Positions 1 through 7,104 of a DNA stretch of 64,000 bases are shown piece by piece. Position 1 is the first letter of the stretch. Each line of letters begins with the position of its first letter. The DNA is from Escherichia boydii (lineage in GTDB: Bacteria > Pseudomonadota > Gammaproteobacteria > Enterobacterales > Enterobacteriaceae). The notes beneath the pieces were generated by a model. It was given only the letters and a program-made list of their open reading frames with translations, was not told where the DNA came from and searched no databases. The translations under genes were made by a program, and so were the position numbers. The DNA lies in the NCBI GenBank assembly GCA_041890495.1, contig CP169086.1:4216001-4280000 (forward strand), read 5' to 3'.

Positions 1-428
1 CAGACTATATGTTTGCTCTGGCATATCCTCTTATTGATGAAGATATTACACCACAACCCATAAAAGACAGATGCCTTGCGGCGGTGGCTATAATTGCTAA
101 TCAAAACAAAGGGAAAGAGCATCTTTATGCTATGGGAGGGGATGAGCTTTTACAGGTCGGAATTGCATTGAAAAGCAGCAAACGCGGCTTGCATCGTAAA
201 GAAGATGAAAAGGAATATAATGATAAATTAATGGGGATGCTGGTCAAGCTTATAGCACATAAGATAGGCCATTCGTTTGGCACCTCTAAAAAACCAAGCA
301 TCTCGGCTATTTTAAACGAACTATATAAATTAGCTGATGAGGAAGGTATATCTAAAACTGGATTATCCAAATCAGCAATATATGAGAAAATTCGCAAGGC
401 ATTAAATTCGATTTATTATACGGAATGA
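1..428 (+). CDS. Hypothetical island protein, probably 5'-truncated by window edge
   Basis: I do not recognise this protein. An ATG lies at position 9, but the frame is open upstream to base 1, so the true start is probably outside the window. The visible 139 residues are soluble, rich in Lys and Ile, with a basic Ser/Lys-rich C-terminal half (around KTGLSKSAIYEKIRKAL) that could be a helical nucleic-acid-binding segment. The gene is AT-rich compared with the packaging genes downstream. It lies on the integrase-proximal side of alpA, where Gram-negative satellites often carry strain-specific cargo such as anti-phage genes. That placement is the only hint of function. Confidence 0.6.
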   Translation, partial: DYMFALAYPLIDEDITPQPIKDRCLAAVAIIANQNKGKEHLYAMGGDELLQVGIALKSSKRGLHRKEDEKEYNDKLMGMLVKLIAHKIGHSFGTSKKPSISAILNELYKLADEEGISKTGLSKSAIYEKIRKALNSIYYTE

Positions 429-561
429 ATATTATTTTGCAGTGTTAGTGGGTATTATTTATATTTCATGTGAAAATACTAATTAATTATATTTGTTGGA
501 GCTTTTGGCGATTCTATGATCGCCAAGGAAATTCAATTGTTATATTTGATGTGTATTACAG

Positions 562-690
562 TTACATTCAACAGCATTCAACAGCATTCAACAGCATTCA
601 ACAGCATTCAACAGCATTCAACGACACGTAACGACACGTAACGACACGTAATGACACGTAACGGCACCCGACAGCACCTAACAATACCTA
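562..690. repeat. Tandem 10-bp repeat array A
   Basis: Twelve consecutive 10-bp units are visible. ACAGCATTCA occurs five times in a row (571-620) after a related unit at 562-570. Then come ACGACACGTA three times (621-650), ATGACACGTA, ACGGCACCCG, ACAGCACCTA and ACAATACCTA. Units keep an A-C-x-x-C-A core and an exact 10-bp step, so every copy faces the same side of the helix. That fits a multi-site protein-binding array such as replication iterons or an operator cluster. There are no spacers, so it is not a CRISPR array. Confidence 0.85.
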
Positions 691-730
691 GCTCCATCCA
701 CGGTCTCTACTAGGTCATTACTTGCTAACT

Positions 731-800
731 TTTTCCATCTTTGTTCATGGTTATTCATCACTGTTCATCAGCGTTCATCATTGTTCATCTTTGTTATGAA
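731..800. repeat. Tandem 10-bp repeat array B, P4-iteron-like
   Basis: Seven 10-bp units with core GTTCATCA occur in exact register: strong copies at 741-790 and degenerate ones at each end. On the minus strand the unit reads GATGAACA(A/G), one base from the type I iteron GGTGAACAG bound by the phage P4 alpha protein (iteron sequence from memory). The island encodes an alpha-type primase-helicase at 3490-5844. The array is therefore a good candidate for an origin element. Its identity as origin is inferred. Confidence 0.7.
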
Positions 801-1048
801 CAATCCAAGGCGAATCAAATCGTTAAAGAACGGTGATCTTCGGCGAGTTATTGAAATTCATGATTTTTTCTCTCGCGACAGCCGTTGAAATTACTGTGGA
901 AATTGTTTTCAACAGGGGAGCGTTATCTTGATGGAATTTCTATCTTTCAATGGAATTGCGTGTTCTTTTAAAGGATTCCAGAATCAATGGAAATGCTGGT
1001 CGTTTATCCACTAATCTCTTCGCATAACATTGAAACAGTGGAGGCAGC

Positions 1049-1333
1049 ATGCAAAATATAACCTTTACCCCGCCAAATCCTGAACAGCGCCGCACCCTTT
1101 TAGAGGAGTACGGCTTTAAGTTCGACCGTCGAATCCGTGAAGAAGAATGTAGCGAGATCACCAGCCTTTCCCGTTCCAGCCGTTGGAAAATGGAGCAGCA
1201 AGGACGATTTCCGCCACGCTGCCACTTCGGCCGCAATAGCTGTGCCTGGCTTCTTTCTGATGTGCTCTGGTGGGTTCGTAATCCGCCTGTAGTAGAGAAC
1301 GTCAATAACCCATACAGCCGTAAATCTGCTTAA
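1049..1333 (+). CDS. alpA: AlpA-family DNA-binding regulator
   Basis: This 94-residue protein has the AlpA/excisionase-like winged-helix signature in residues 35-75: a short helix-turn-helix (ITSLSRSSRWKMEQQGRFP) followed by a W-x-x-S/D-V-x-x-W motif (WLLSDVLWWV). AlpA proteins are transcriptional activators in P4-like elements. In Gram-negative phage-inducible islands they switch on excision and replication genes. The ATG is preceded by GGAGG at a good distance. It is the first rightward gene of the early operon, followed after 20 bases by the antirepressor. Family assignment is firm; its target is inferred. Confidence 0.8.
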   Translation: MQNITFTPPNPEQRRTLLEEYGFKFDRRIREEECSEITSLSRSSRWKMEQQGRFPPRCHFGRNSCAWLLSDVLWWVRNPPVVENVNNPYSRKSA

Positions 1334-1353
1334 TTAACTACAGGTAATCGAAT

Positions 1354-2160
1354 ATGGAAAAAATAACTGCCTTGGCTGGCAGCGGCCAAACTCAACCCGA
1401 AACCAGCCAGAAAGATATTTCCAGCGATAATTTTGCTGCCCGGATCCCTGTAACCATGAGCACTATTGGTGGGAAAGAAACTCAGTCTGTAAGTGGTCGT
1501 AAGCTGCATACGTTTCTGGCTGTAGGGCGAGACTTTACCAACTGGATAAAAGGGCGCATTAAGCAGTATGGGTTCGTTGAAGGGGTTGATTATGTGATTG
1601 TCGAATATTTGACCTCGCCAAAACGGGCGAGCTCAAAATCTCGCCAGCGTATCGAGCATGACTACATTGTCAGCCTGAATATGGCTAAAGAGCTTTCTAT
1701 GGTTGAGCGCAACGCGCAAGGCAAGATGGCCCGCCAGTATTTCATCGACTGTGAAGAACGTCTGCGCCGCGTAGCGCCAGAGGAACATGAGGCGGCGTTG
1801 TTGGGCTGGCGTAAAAATCGTGTAGCTGCCTGCGAAGATCATAAGAGTATGGCCGATGCAATGAAGGGCTATATTGAGCGCACCGGCGACAGGCAGCACG
1901 GCTTTGCCTACAGCAATGAATGCTCGTTCCTGAATAGCCTTGCGCTGGGTATGCACCCGCGAGTGTGGGCGAAACAGAAAGAAATTCCGGTTAAGCAGGT
2001 GCGTGACCATATGAACGCCGATCAGCTGGCGCTGCTGGCTTATCTGGAAAGCCGTGATTGTGCTCTGCTGGATCTTGATACCCGTACAGCAACCCGTAAG
2101 GCGAAACTCACCGAACTGGCACAACGCTGGCTGGTTAAGCGTGTTGGAGGTGCTGAGTGA
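1354..2160 (+). CDS. AntA/AntB-type phage antirepressor
   Basis: This 268-residue protein has an AntA/AntB antirepressor domain at about residues 35-115. Characteristic segments are the SGRKLHTFLAVGRDFTNWI start, the Y-G-F-x-E-G-V-D-Y element, and the NMAKELSMVERNAQGKMAR stretch ending in YFIDCEERL. Such proteins inactivate phage or satellite repressors by direct contact. The C-terminal half (about 120-268) is island-specific and ends in a basic helix. The gene sits between alpA and an Icd/Ash-type gene. That pairing recalls the P1 immI locus, where icd and ant are controlled together by C4 antisense RNA. Confidence 0.75.
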   Translation: MEKITALAGSGQTQPETSQKDISSDNFAARIPVTMSTIGGKETQSVSGRKLHTFLAVGRDFTNWIKGRIKQYGFVEGVDYVIVEYLTSPKRASSKSRQRIEHDYIVSLNMAKELSMVERNAQGKMARQYFIDCEERLRRVAPEEHEAALLGWRKNRVAACEDHKSMADAMKGYIERTGDRQHGFAYSNECSFLNSLALGMHPRVWAKQKEIPVKQVRDHMNADQLALLAYLESRDCALLDLDTRTATRKAKLTELAQRWLVKRVGGAE

Positions 2161-2524
2161 TTTTGCATAACTCAATCAGGGTTGCGCAGAATTTGAACCG
2201 ACGAAATTCGCACGCGCAAATCAAGCTCGGTGATATGCCGAGTTTGAACAACCGCGTACGTTTAACGTACGGACATCGCAACCCATTGAATCATCTTAAT
2301 TATCGCGAAATGCGAGAATTGGCGAGCAACGAACACGAAAAGTATTCGGGTTCATGGCAAAACAACGTTAAACGTGGTTCAGAGGTTCCGACGAAAAACG
2401 TAGAGAGCTGCGAAGATAACCAACCCTCTTTAAGAGGGGAGCCTCTGCACAACTCATTAATAGTTGCGCAAAACAACCCCTCTTTAAGAGGGGCAGTTCA
2501 CAGCATTACCGAGAGTAACCCTGT
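2161..2524. other. Leader region with two palindromes and a 28-bp direct repeat
   Basis: Two near-identical hairpins, CCCTCTTTAAGAGGG at 2424-2438 and CCCCTCTTTAAGAGGGG at 2477-2493, sit 53 bases apart. A 28-base imperfect direct repeat (TGCAYAACTCA, then GTTGCGCA) is found at 2164-2191 and 2446-2473. A frame from 2157 stays open through to the Icd-like gene, so these could encode a repeated HNS-x-x-VAQN peptide. The opposite-strand gene at 2525-2728 and the operator at 2788-2830 argue that much of that frame is not translated. Regulatory sites are my preferred reading. Confidence 0.5.
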
Positions 2525-2728
2525 TCAGCTTTCAGGTTCCGATCTGGCTTTCTTGCGCTGCTCAGATTTGAGTTTGCGCCCGCAGGCATCCAGAACCCAC
2601 GCAGAGAAATTAGCACCGGCGTTATCTGCTTTATCTCGCTCTACGCTGGCGTCAATCTCTTCAATCAGGTCATGCGGAAAGCGGATTTTTTTAGTAGCTG
2701 ATTTTGCATTAATGGACTTGGTAGCCAT
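2525..2728 (-). CDS. YlcI/YnfO-type small ribbon-helix-helix-like protein
   Basis: This 67-residue basic protein on the minus strand begins MATKSINAKSATKKIRFP and continues with HDLIEEIDASVERDK and NFSAWVLDACGRKL. That is the arrangement of a short ribbon-helix-helix DNA-binding domain and resembles the YlcI/YnfO (DUF3950) proteins of lambdoid prophages and satellites. The start has a good ribosome binding site (AGGAAG) on the minus strand. It is the only leftward gene in the island and is divergent from the operator-promoter at 2788-2830. It may be a repressor acting on that promoter; this is inferred. Confidence 0.7.
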   Translation of the reverse strand: MATKSINAKSATKKIRFPHDLIEEIDASVERDKADNAGANFSAWVLDACGRKLKSEQRKKARSEPES

Positions 2729-2787
2729 AAGTCTTCCTCAAATTAGTGTGGGAACACCATACATTAAAAAAGAATGCAAAAACAGTC

Positions 2788-2830
2788 TTGACGTGTGGCC
2801 GCACTTTAAACTAGATTGGTGTGGCCGCAC
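2788..2830 (+). promoter_or_regulatory. Putative promoter with paired operator sites
   Basis: A TTGACG -35 element at 2788-2793 is followed 18 bases later by TAGATT at 2812-2817. The near-palindrome GTGTGGCCGCAC occurs twice, at 2793-2804 and 2819-2830, flanking the -10 element, with a centre-to-centre distance of 26 bp. A repressor bound at both sites would cover the promoter. The divergent DNA-binding gene ending at 2525 is a candidate regulator. The promoter would drive the C4-like RNA and Icd-like gene. Confidence 0.6.
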
Positions 2831-2835
2831 CTTAT

Positions 2836-2905
2836 TTTCTCGACGCGGAAATAGCGAAGCCCGGCAGTGCGCTAACACTAACCGGGCCTCTTACCACAAC
2901 GTAAC
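2836..2905 (+). ncRNA. Putative C4-like antisense/leader RNA
   Basis: The segment just upstream of the Icd-like gene contains a stable hairpin with arms GCCCGG and CCGGGC enclosing a loop that includes GTGCGCTAACACTAA. It is followed by CTCTTACCACAACG. This resembles the C4 antisense RNA of phages P1/P7 and the P4 immunity RNA, which precede icd/ash and antirepressor genes. The call rests on context and on my recollection of the motif; ends are approximate. A covariance-model scan for C4 RNA would settle it. Confidence 0.45.
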
Positions 2906-2918
2906 TGAGGCTTACATC

Positions 2919-3104
2919 ATGGCTTGTATACAGCATACCCAAACTCGCCCCAAATATCAGTATCGTTTTCTCGCACTGAGCGCCATCGGGCGCAACGTCA
3001 TTCACATCACCGCTACCACTGAGCGCGAAGCCCGTGAGCAATCACCGGCTGGCTGCGTGATGGTATTCGCTGGCCGTCTGCCTGTGGAGGTGCGCCATGC
3101 GTGA
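2919..3104 (+). CDS. Icd-like / Ash-family small protein
   Basis: From the ATG at 2919 this encodes 61 residues ending AREQSPAGCVMVFAGRLPVE, the conserved end of phage Ash and host-cell-division-inhibitor Icd-like proteins. P1 Icd blocks host division when expressed; that function is not demonstrated for this homologue. The open frame extends to 2157, but I prefer 2919. It follows the promoter-operator and hairpin RNA, has a CTGAGG element upstream, and the longer frame overlaps a well-supported gene on the other strand. The stop overlaps the next start (ATGCGTGA), suggesting translational coupling. Confidence 0.6.
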   Translation: MACIQHTQTRPKYQYRFLALSAIGRNVIHITATTEREAREQSPAGCVMVFAGRLPVEVRHA

Positions 3105-3291
3105 TCCAATCTGTCTGGAGCAGGCCGAATATAAATCAGCGCTGGCTTCATCACTTTACGAAACCATCCTGGAAAAAGCCTCTGCTGAATGTTCAGAAAC
3201 GCTGCTGAATCTGATTTCTATTGCGTGTGATTTTAATCAGGAAATTCACCGGGCATTAATCGCCGAGCTGCACATGGGAGAGACAAAATGA
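3097..3291 (+). CDS. Small island protein, unknown
   Basis: This 64-residue, mildly acidic, helix-rich protein is not one I recognise. It overlaps the end of the Icd-like gene by 8 bases and ends overlapping the next start by 4 bases (ATGAGA), so it sits in a tightly coupled early operon leading to the primase. A putative ribosome binding site, TGTGGAGG, lies before the ATG. The tight overlaps and good initiation signal are the main support for expression. Confidence 0.6.
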   Translation: MRDPICLEQAEYKSALASSLYETILEKASAECSETLLNLISIACDFNQEIHRALIAELHMGETK

Positions 3292-3500
3292 GACAGGTTC
3301 CTTTTGAAGTCCTGATGCACGCTGAAAATGCACTTTCAGAGAGTGAGTGCGCAATGTCTGTACTGAGCATGTGGATTGACAGCATTCCCGACGGTGACGA
3401 ACACCGTGAAGAAACCTGCCGTGTCGGGGCGATTATGTCTCTGCTGCATAAATCTATCGGCGAGCTGGTGAAAGCGCGGGAGGCTTACAGTGCAAAATGA
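3288..3500 (+). CDS. Small island protein, unknown
   Basis: This encodes 70 residues, mostly helical, with an MRQVPFEVLMHAENALSESE start and a C-terminal KSIGELVKAREAY helix. The function is not recognised. It starts inside the preceding stop (ATGA-type overlap) after GGAGAG and ends 11 bases into the primase gene. Small helical proteins of this kind commonly precede alpha-type primases in P4-like and PICI early operons. That is a contextual observation only. Confidence 0.6.
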   Translation: MRQVPFEVLMHAENALSESECAMSVLSMWIDSIPDGDEHREETCRVGAIMSLLHKSIGELVKAREAYSAK

Positions 3501-5844
3501 CTTTGTAAGCGATGTACGCAGCAAGGCAAACGGCTACTGGCCGTCAATACTGGAGCGCCTGGCGATTCCGACGAATCGCGGTGAGGGGCCGTGTCCGGCG
3601 TGCGGCGGCAAAACCCGCTACCGGTTCGACAATAAAGATAACCGGGGAACCTATTTCTGTTCGCACTGTGGCGCGGGTACCGGGCTGGATCTGGTGATGA
3701 AGGTCAATCAGTGCGGTGCGAGAGAAGCGGCTGAGCTGGTGGCCGAAGCGATGGCGCTGCCTATGCCGGAACCGAAGCCAGCCAGAGAAAAGCCTCAAAC
3801 GGATATCGCCGGGAAAGTTGCGGCGTTGGCTGCTAAAGCCTCTCCGGGGCAGTCTGCTTACCTTGCATCAAAGGGGCTTCAATGCCCCTTCCCGATGCTG
3901 TCCGATGGGTCGCTGCTGCTGGTGCTGAAAAACGGTGCTGACGCGACGACAGGCGCACAGGTGATTAAGCCAGATGGCAGTAAGCGGCTGGTGGCCGGAA
4001 CGGTGAAGAAAGGCTCTTTTTGCGTGGTTAATACAGGTGAAACGCCGGAGACGGTGATTATCGCCGAAGGACTGGCAACGGCGCTTTCAGTTCAGCAGTT
4101 CCGCCCTGATGCGACAATTATCGCAGCAATTGACGCCGGGAACCTGCTGCCAGTTGCGCAGGTGATGCGACAGCGTTACCCGGGTGCGCAGATCATCATC
4201 GCCGCAGATAACGATATTAAGCCCGGCGAACCAAACACGGGAAAATCAGCCGCAGAAAATGCCGCTAAAGCTGTCTCTGGCTGGGTGGCTTTACCTCAGA
4301 CCGAGGGAAAGGCCGACTGGAATGATTTTCACCAGCAACATGGGCCGGAAGCAGCGGCAGCAGCATTTAATGATTCGATGTACCAGCCGGAGGGCGAGAA
4401 GGTGGTGGTAAAACTCAAGGCAATTGACGGCGGAAAAGAGAATCAACACGAAGCTGTTACACCTGCACTTAATCAAATGGGGGCTAGCCAGCGTGGAGAA
4501 GTCCTGCTGGCTCACTACGATGGCGACCTTGCGATCCATGCAGATTCCGACACGGTACACCATTACAACGGTGTGGTATGGGTTCCTCTGACAGACAAAG
4601 AATTGCAGCGAGAAATGGCGCAGATCTACATCGATGCGGAGGTGGCGTATTCACAGAACGCTATCAAATCAGCAGTCGATACAATGAAGCTGGGACTTCC
4701 GGTAATGGGTACAACAGCCCGTAACCTGATTGGTTTCAGCAATGGGGTTTTTGATACCCGCTCAGGACAGTTCCGGCCTCACAACCGAAAAGACTGGCTT
4801 CTCGTTGCGAGTGATCTGCCGTTCAGCGAACCAGCAGAAGGCGAGACCCTCGCAACCCATGCGCCGAACTTCTGGAAATGGCTCCGCCGCTCTGTAGCGG
4901 ATAATGACCGAAAAGCAGACCGTGTACTGGCTGCTCTGTTTATGGTGCTGGCGAACCGGTACGACTGGCAGCTGTTTCTTGAGGTAACGGGGCCGGGCGG
5001 AAGTGGCAAAAGTGTTATGGCGGAGATCTGCACGATGCTGGCGGGCAAGGCCAACACCGTATCGGCGAGCATGGCGGCGCTGGAGAACCCAAGGGAAAGG
5101 GCGCTGGTGGTGGGCTATTCGCTAATTATCATGCCTGATATGACCCGGTACGCTGGCGACGGCGCAGGGATTAAAGCGATCACTGGCGGGGATAAGGTGG
5201 CTATCGACCCAAAACACAAAGCGCCATATTCAACCCGTATCCCGGCGGTGGTGCTGGCCGTCAATAACAATGCTATGACGTTCAGTGACCGCAGCGGCGG
5301 TATTTCACGGCGACGGGTGATTTTCAACTTCACCGAGGTAGTGCCGGAAAACGAACGCGATCCGATGCTGGCCGAGAAGATTGAAGGAGAGCTTGCGGTA
5401 ATCATCCGGCATCTTCTTGTGCGATTTTCCAGCCAGAACGAAGCCAAACAGCTTTTGCATGAGCAGCAGAAATCAGAAGAAGCGCTGGCCATCAAAAGAG
5501 AAGGTGATTCACTGGTGGATTTTTGCGGCTACCTGATGGCGCTTGTTGAGTGCGAGGGAATGATTGTTGGCAATGCTGAGATGGTGCCATTCAGCCCGAG
5601 GCGTTATCTGTACCACTCATACCTTGCCTACATGTCAGCGCATGGCCTGGGTAAACCCGTATCATTGACGCGGTTCGGCACTGATATGCCGGGGGCAATG
5701 TCTGAGTATGGCAAAGAGTACAAGCGCAAACAGTGCACCCGGGGGCCGGATAAAGGGCGTACGATCTCAAATGTCCTGTTAGGTGATGATGCTGATGGGT
5801 GGCTACCAGCAGCAACAGGAAATAATAATGGTGAGCAGGGGTAG
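3490..5844 (+). CDS. P4-alpha-type primase-helicase (replication initiator)
   Basis: This 784-residue multidomain replication protein starts with a CHC2-like zinc ribbon (C35, C38, C57, C60: CPACGGKTRYRF then CSHCGAGTG). A TOPRIM-like primase region follows around residues 185-260 (VIIAEGLATALS, IIIAADND). The C-terminal superfamily 3/D5-type helicase has Walker A GPGGSGKS at 501-508 and a Walker B-like LIIMPDM further on. Phage P4 alpha combines primase, helicase and origin-binding activities in this order. It likely drives autonomous replication of the excised island using the nearby repeat clusters. The start is a GTG-independent ATG-like codon at 3490 overlapping the preceding gene. Confidence 0.88.
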   Translation: MQNDFVSDVRSKANGYWPSILERLAIPTNRGEGPCPACGGKTRYRFDNKDNRGTYFCSHCGAGTGLDLVMKVNQCGAREAAELVAEAMALPMPEPKPAREKPQTDIAGKVAALAAKASPGQSAYLASKGLQCPFPMLSDGSLLLVLKNGADATTGAQVIKPDGSKRLVAGTVKKGSFCVVNTGETPETVIIAEGLATALSVQQFRPDATIIAAIDAGNLLPVAQVMRQRYPGAQIIIAADNDIKPGEPNTGKSAAENAAKAVSGWVALPQTEGKADWNDFHQQHGPEAAAAAFNDSMYQPEGEKVVVKLKAIDGGKENQHEAVTPALNQMGASQRGEVLLAHYDGDLAIHADSDTVHHYNGVVWVPLTDKELQREMAQIYIDAEVAYSQNAIKSAVDTMKLGLPVMGTTARNLIGFSNGVFDTRSGQFRPHNRKDWLLVASDLPFSEPAEGETLATHAPNFWKWLRRSVADNDRKADRVLAALFMVLANRYDWQLFLEVTGPGGSGKSVMAEICTMLAGKANTVSASMAALENPRERALVVGYSLIIMPDMTRYAGDGAGIKAITGGDKVAIDPKHKAPYSTRIPAVVLAVNNNAMTFSDRSGGISRRRVIFNFTEVVPENERDPMLAEKIEGELAVIIRHLLVRFSSQNEAKQLLHEQQKSEEALAIKREGDSLVDFCGYLMALVECEGMIVGNAEMVPFSPRRYLYHSYLAYMSAHGLGKPVSLTRFGTDMPGAMSEYGKEYKRKQCTRGPDKGRTISNVLLGDDADGWLPAATGNNNGEQG

Positions 5845-5866
5845 AATTTAAAAATTATCGATAAAG

Positions 5867-6095
5867 TGTCTACCGTGTCTACTGTTATGAATAATATATT
5901 AAATAACAATTGGTTAGATGGGTAGACACTTGGTAGACAGTGTTTGGTAAGGTATCTACCGTGTCTACTTTCGGTTTGTTTTTTGCACAATGGTAGAGAG
6001 TCTGGTAGACAGTAGTAGACACTTTAAAAGGTAACTCTCTACCGTGTAACATAATGAATATTAAAGTAAAAAATCAAAGAGTAGACAGGTAGACA
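5867..6095. repeat. GTAGACA iteron-like cluster between primase and ssb
   Basis: At least nine copies of GTAGACA or its complement TGTCTAC lie in 230 AT-rich bases. Plus-oriented copies are at 5922, 5933, 6005, 6015, 6081 and 6089; minus-oriented copies are at 5867, 5876 and 5962. Degenerate forms occur at 5952, 5991 and 6034. Copies come in close pairs 8-11 bases apart. The extended GGTAGACAG resembles the P4 alpha iteron GGTGAACAG. Position directly after the replication gene suggests an origin or copy-control site. Confidence 0.75.
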
Positions 6096-6139
6096 GTTTA
6101 AGGTACAAATTTTAATTTATAACTGTGGGGAGTATTAGA

Positions 6140-6589
6140 ATGACAGCACAGATATCAGCATACGGGCGTCTGGTGGCCGATCCGAATACCAGAACAACGG
6201 GCAAGGGTACAAATATGGCAATGGCGCGGCTGGCAGTATCACTGCCCTGTAATGCCGCTGAGGATGGACAGGCTACTTTCTGGCTGGGTGTTCTCGCATT
6301 TGGTAAGCAGGCTGATGCGCTGGCGCGGCATGTTAAAGGCGACCTTGTGAGCGTAGCGGGCAATATGCAGCTTAATCAGTGGACGGGGCAGGATGGCACC
6401 GCACAGCAGGGGTATCAGGTACTCGCAGACAGTGTGATCAGCGCCAGAACGGTGAGGCCGGGCGGCGGGCGGAAGCCCATAACTGATACTGACGACGCAA
6501 AACAATCAACCGCCGCCGCGCCGGGATGGGAAATATACAATACGCCGGAAGATTTTGACCAGCGCCCACAACATGAAGATGATTTCTGA
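6140..6589 (+). CDS. ssb: Single-stranded DNA-binding protein
   Basis: This 149-residue protein is an OB-fold SSB: MTAQISAYGRLVADPNTR at the start, the F-W-L-G-V-L-A-F-G-K-Q strand, the KGDLVSVAGNMQLNQW segment, and an acidic tip ending EDDF. That tail normally recruits replication partners. I place the start at ATG 6140, seven bases after GGGGAG, rather than the in-frame GTG at 6125. It follows the primase and iteron cluster and would protect single strands during island replication. Confidence 0.85.
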   Translation: MTAQISAYGRLVADPNTRTTGKGTNMAMARLAVSLPCNAAEDGQATFWLGVLAFGKQADALARHVKGDLVSVAGNMQLNQWTGQDGTAQQGYQVLADSVISARTVRPGGGRKPITDTDDAKQSTAAAPGWEIYNTPEDFDQRPQHEDDF

Positions 6590-6607
6590 CTGAAAGGAGC
6601 AAAGAAA

Positions 6608-6871
6608 ATGTTTACTTATAAGGATGTTCTGGAACATCGCAAGGTGCATGGCATTGAAAATGCCGTACAGGATATGGGAGTAAAGGAGTACGCTGCTGCG
6701 CTTGATAAAGATGCTGTGGTGATGATTGATTCTCACGGCTTCATTGTGGATTCGTTCACGGGAATGGCTCTGGCTGCTGATGGCGAACAGCTGGATCTCC
6801 TCATCGCGCATCTGGAGAAAATGCGTAAGGATATGCCGGAAAAGAACATGCGGGATTTGCTGAATAAATAA
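6608..6871 (+). CDS. Small hypothetical island protein
   Basis: This encodes 87 residues, acidic, with no motif I recognise; the middle (VVMIDSHGFIVDSFTGMAL) looks like beta strands followed by two helices. An AGGAG ribosome binding site stands just before the ATG, and the gene follows ssb by 18 bases, so it probably belongs to the same transcript. It is the last gene before the break that precedes the capsid module. Confidence 0.65.
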   Translation: MFTYKDVLEHRKVHGIENAVQDMGVKEYAAALDKDAVVMIDSHGFIVDSFTGMALAADGEQLDLLIAHLEKMRKDMPEKNMRDLLNK

Positions 6872-6909
6872 ATTTTGTAAATTATTCGTACTCATGTTTA
6901 CCCGTGATT

Positions 6910-6936
6910 ACCCCTGTCTCTGATGGGGGTTTTCTT
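6910..6936 (+). terminator. Weak rho-independent terminator
   Basis: ACCCC at 6910-6914 pairs with GGGGT at 6926-6930, followed by a T-rich tract. It ends the early (replication) operon before the capsid leader. The stem is short, so efficiency is uncertain. Confidence 0.45.
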
Positions 6937-6961
6937 TATATTTTTCATGTATATCTTGAAG

Positions 6962-7076
6962 AGTGGCACTCAGACGTGAGCCGCCACTGGCCGTTAAGTC
7001 AAGCTGTAGCGAGTACAGCCTGCGAGAGGCAGAAAAAGATTTAACGGCCTCCCCTCCAAGCGCTGGTTTCACGTCT
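6962..7076 (+). ncRNA. Structured RNA leader upstream of capsid gene
   Basis: Several perfect pairings are visible. Stem 1 joins AGTGGC (6962-6967) to GCCACT (6983-6988), topped by CTCA/TGAG around a GACG loop. Stem 2 is 12 bp with one G-U pair (6989-7000 with 7038-7049, core GGCCGTTAA/TTAACGGCC). Inside it, GCTGTA (7003-7008) pairs with TACAGC (7014-7019) around a GCGAG loop. A second small hairpin presents GCGAG again (7022-7026). AGACGTGA (6972-6979) is fully complementary to TCACGTCT (7069-7076), so the first loop can form a pseudoknot or alternative fold. The capsid ATG follows at 7105. Function unknown: leader regulation or an RNA assembly signal are options. Confidence 0.6.
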
Positions 7077-7104
7077 CAACGTTAATTGTTACGGAAACCA
7101 CTCC

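Larger units (their letters stand above)
429..1048. other. Long non-coding region upstream of alpA holding two phased repeat arrays
   Basis: No convincing gene is present in these 620 bases. The region is AT-rich and contains a 10-bp-period array at 562-690 and a second 10-bp-period array at 731-800, listed separately. Between 801 and 1048 I see only the alpA leader. A ribosome binding site (GTGGAGG, 1038-1044) sits just before the alpA ATG at 1049. A replication origin or control region for the island is the most likely role. Confidence 0.55.

Noticed and set aside
562..800. CRISPR array
   Set aside because: Units are 10 bp and contiguous with no unique spacers, and no cas genes are present.
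2157..2918. Long N-terminal extension of the Icd/Ash-like protein
   Set aside because: It overlaps a well-supported gene on the opposite strand and a promoter-operator; a good ATG exists at 2919. Kept only as an open question because of the internal peptide repeat.
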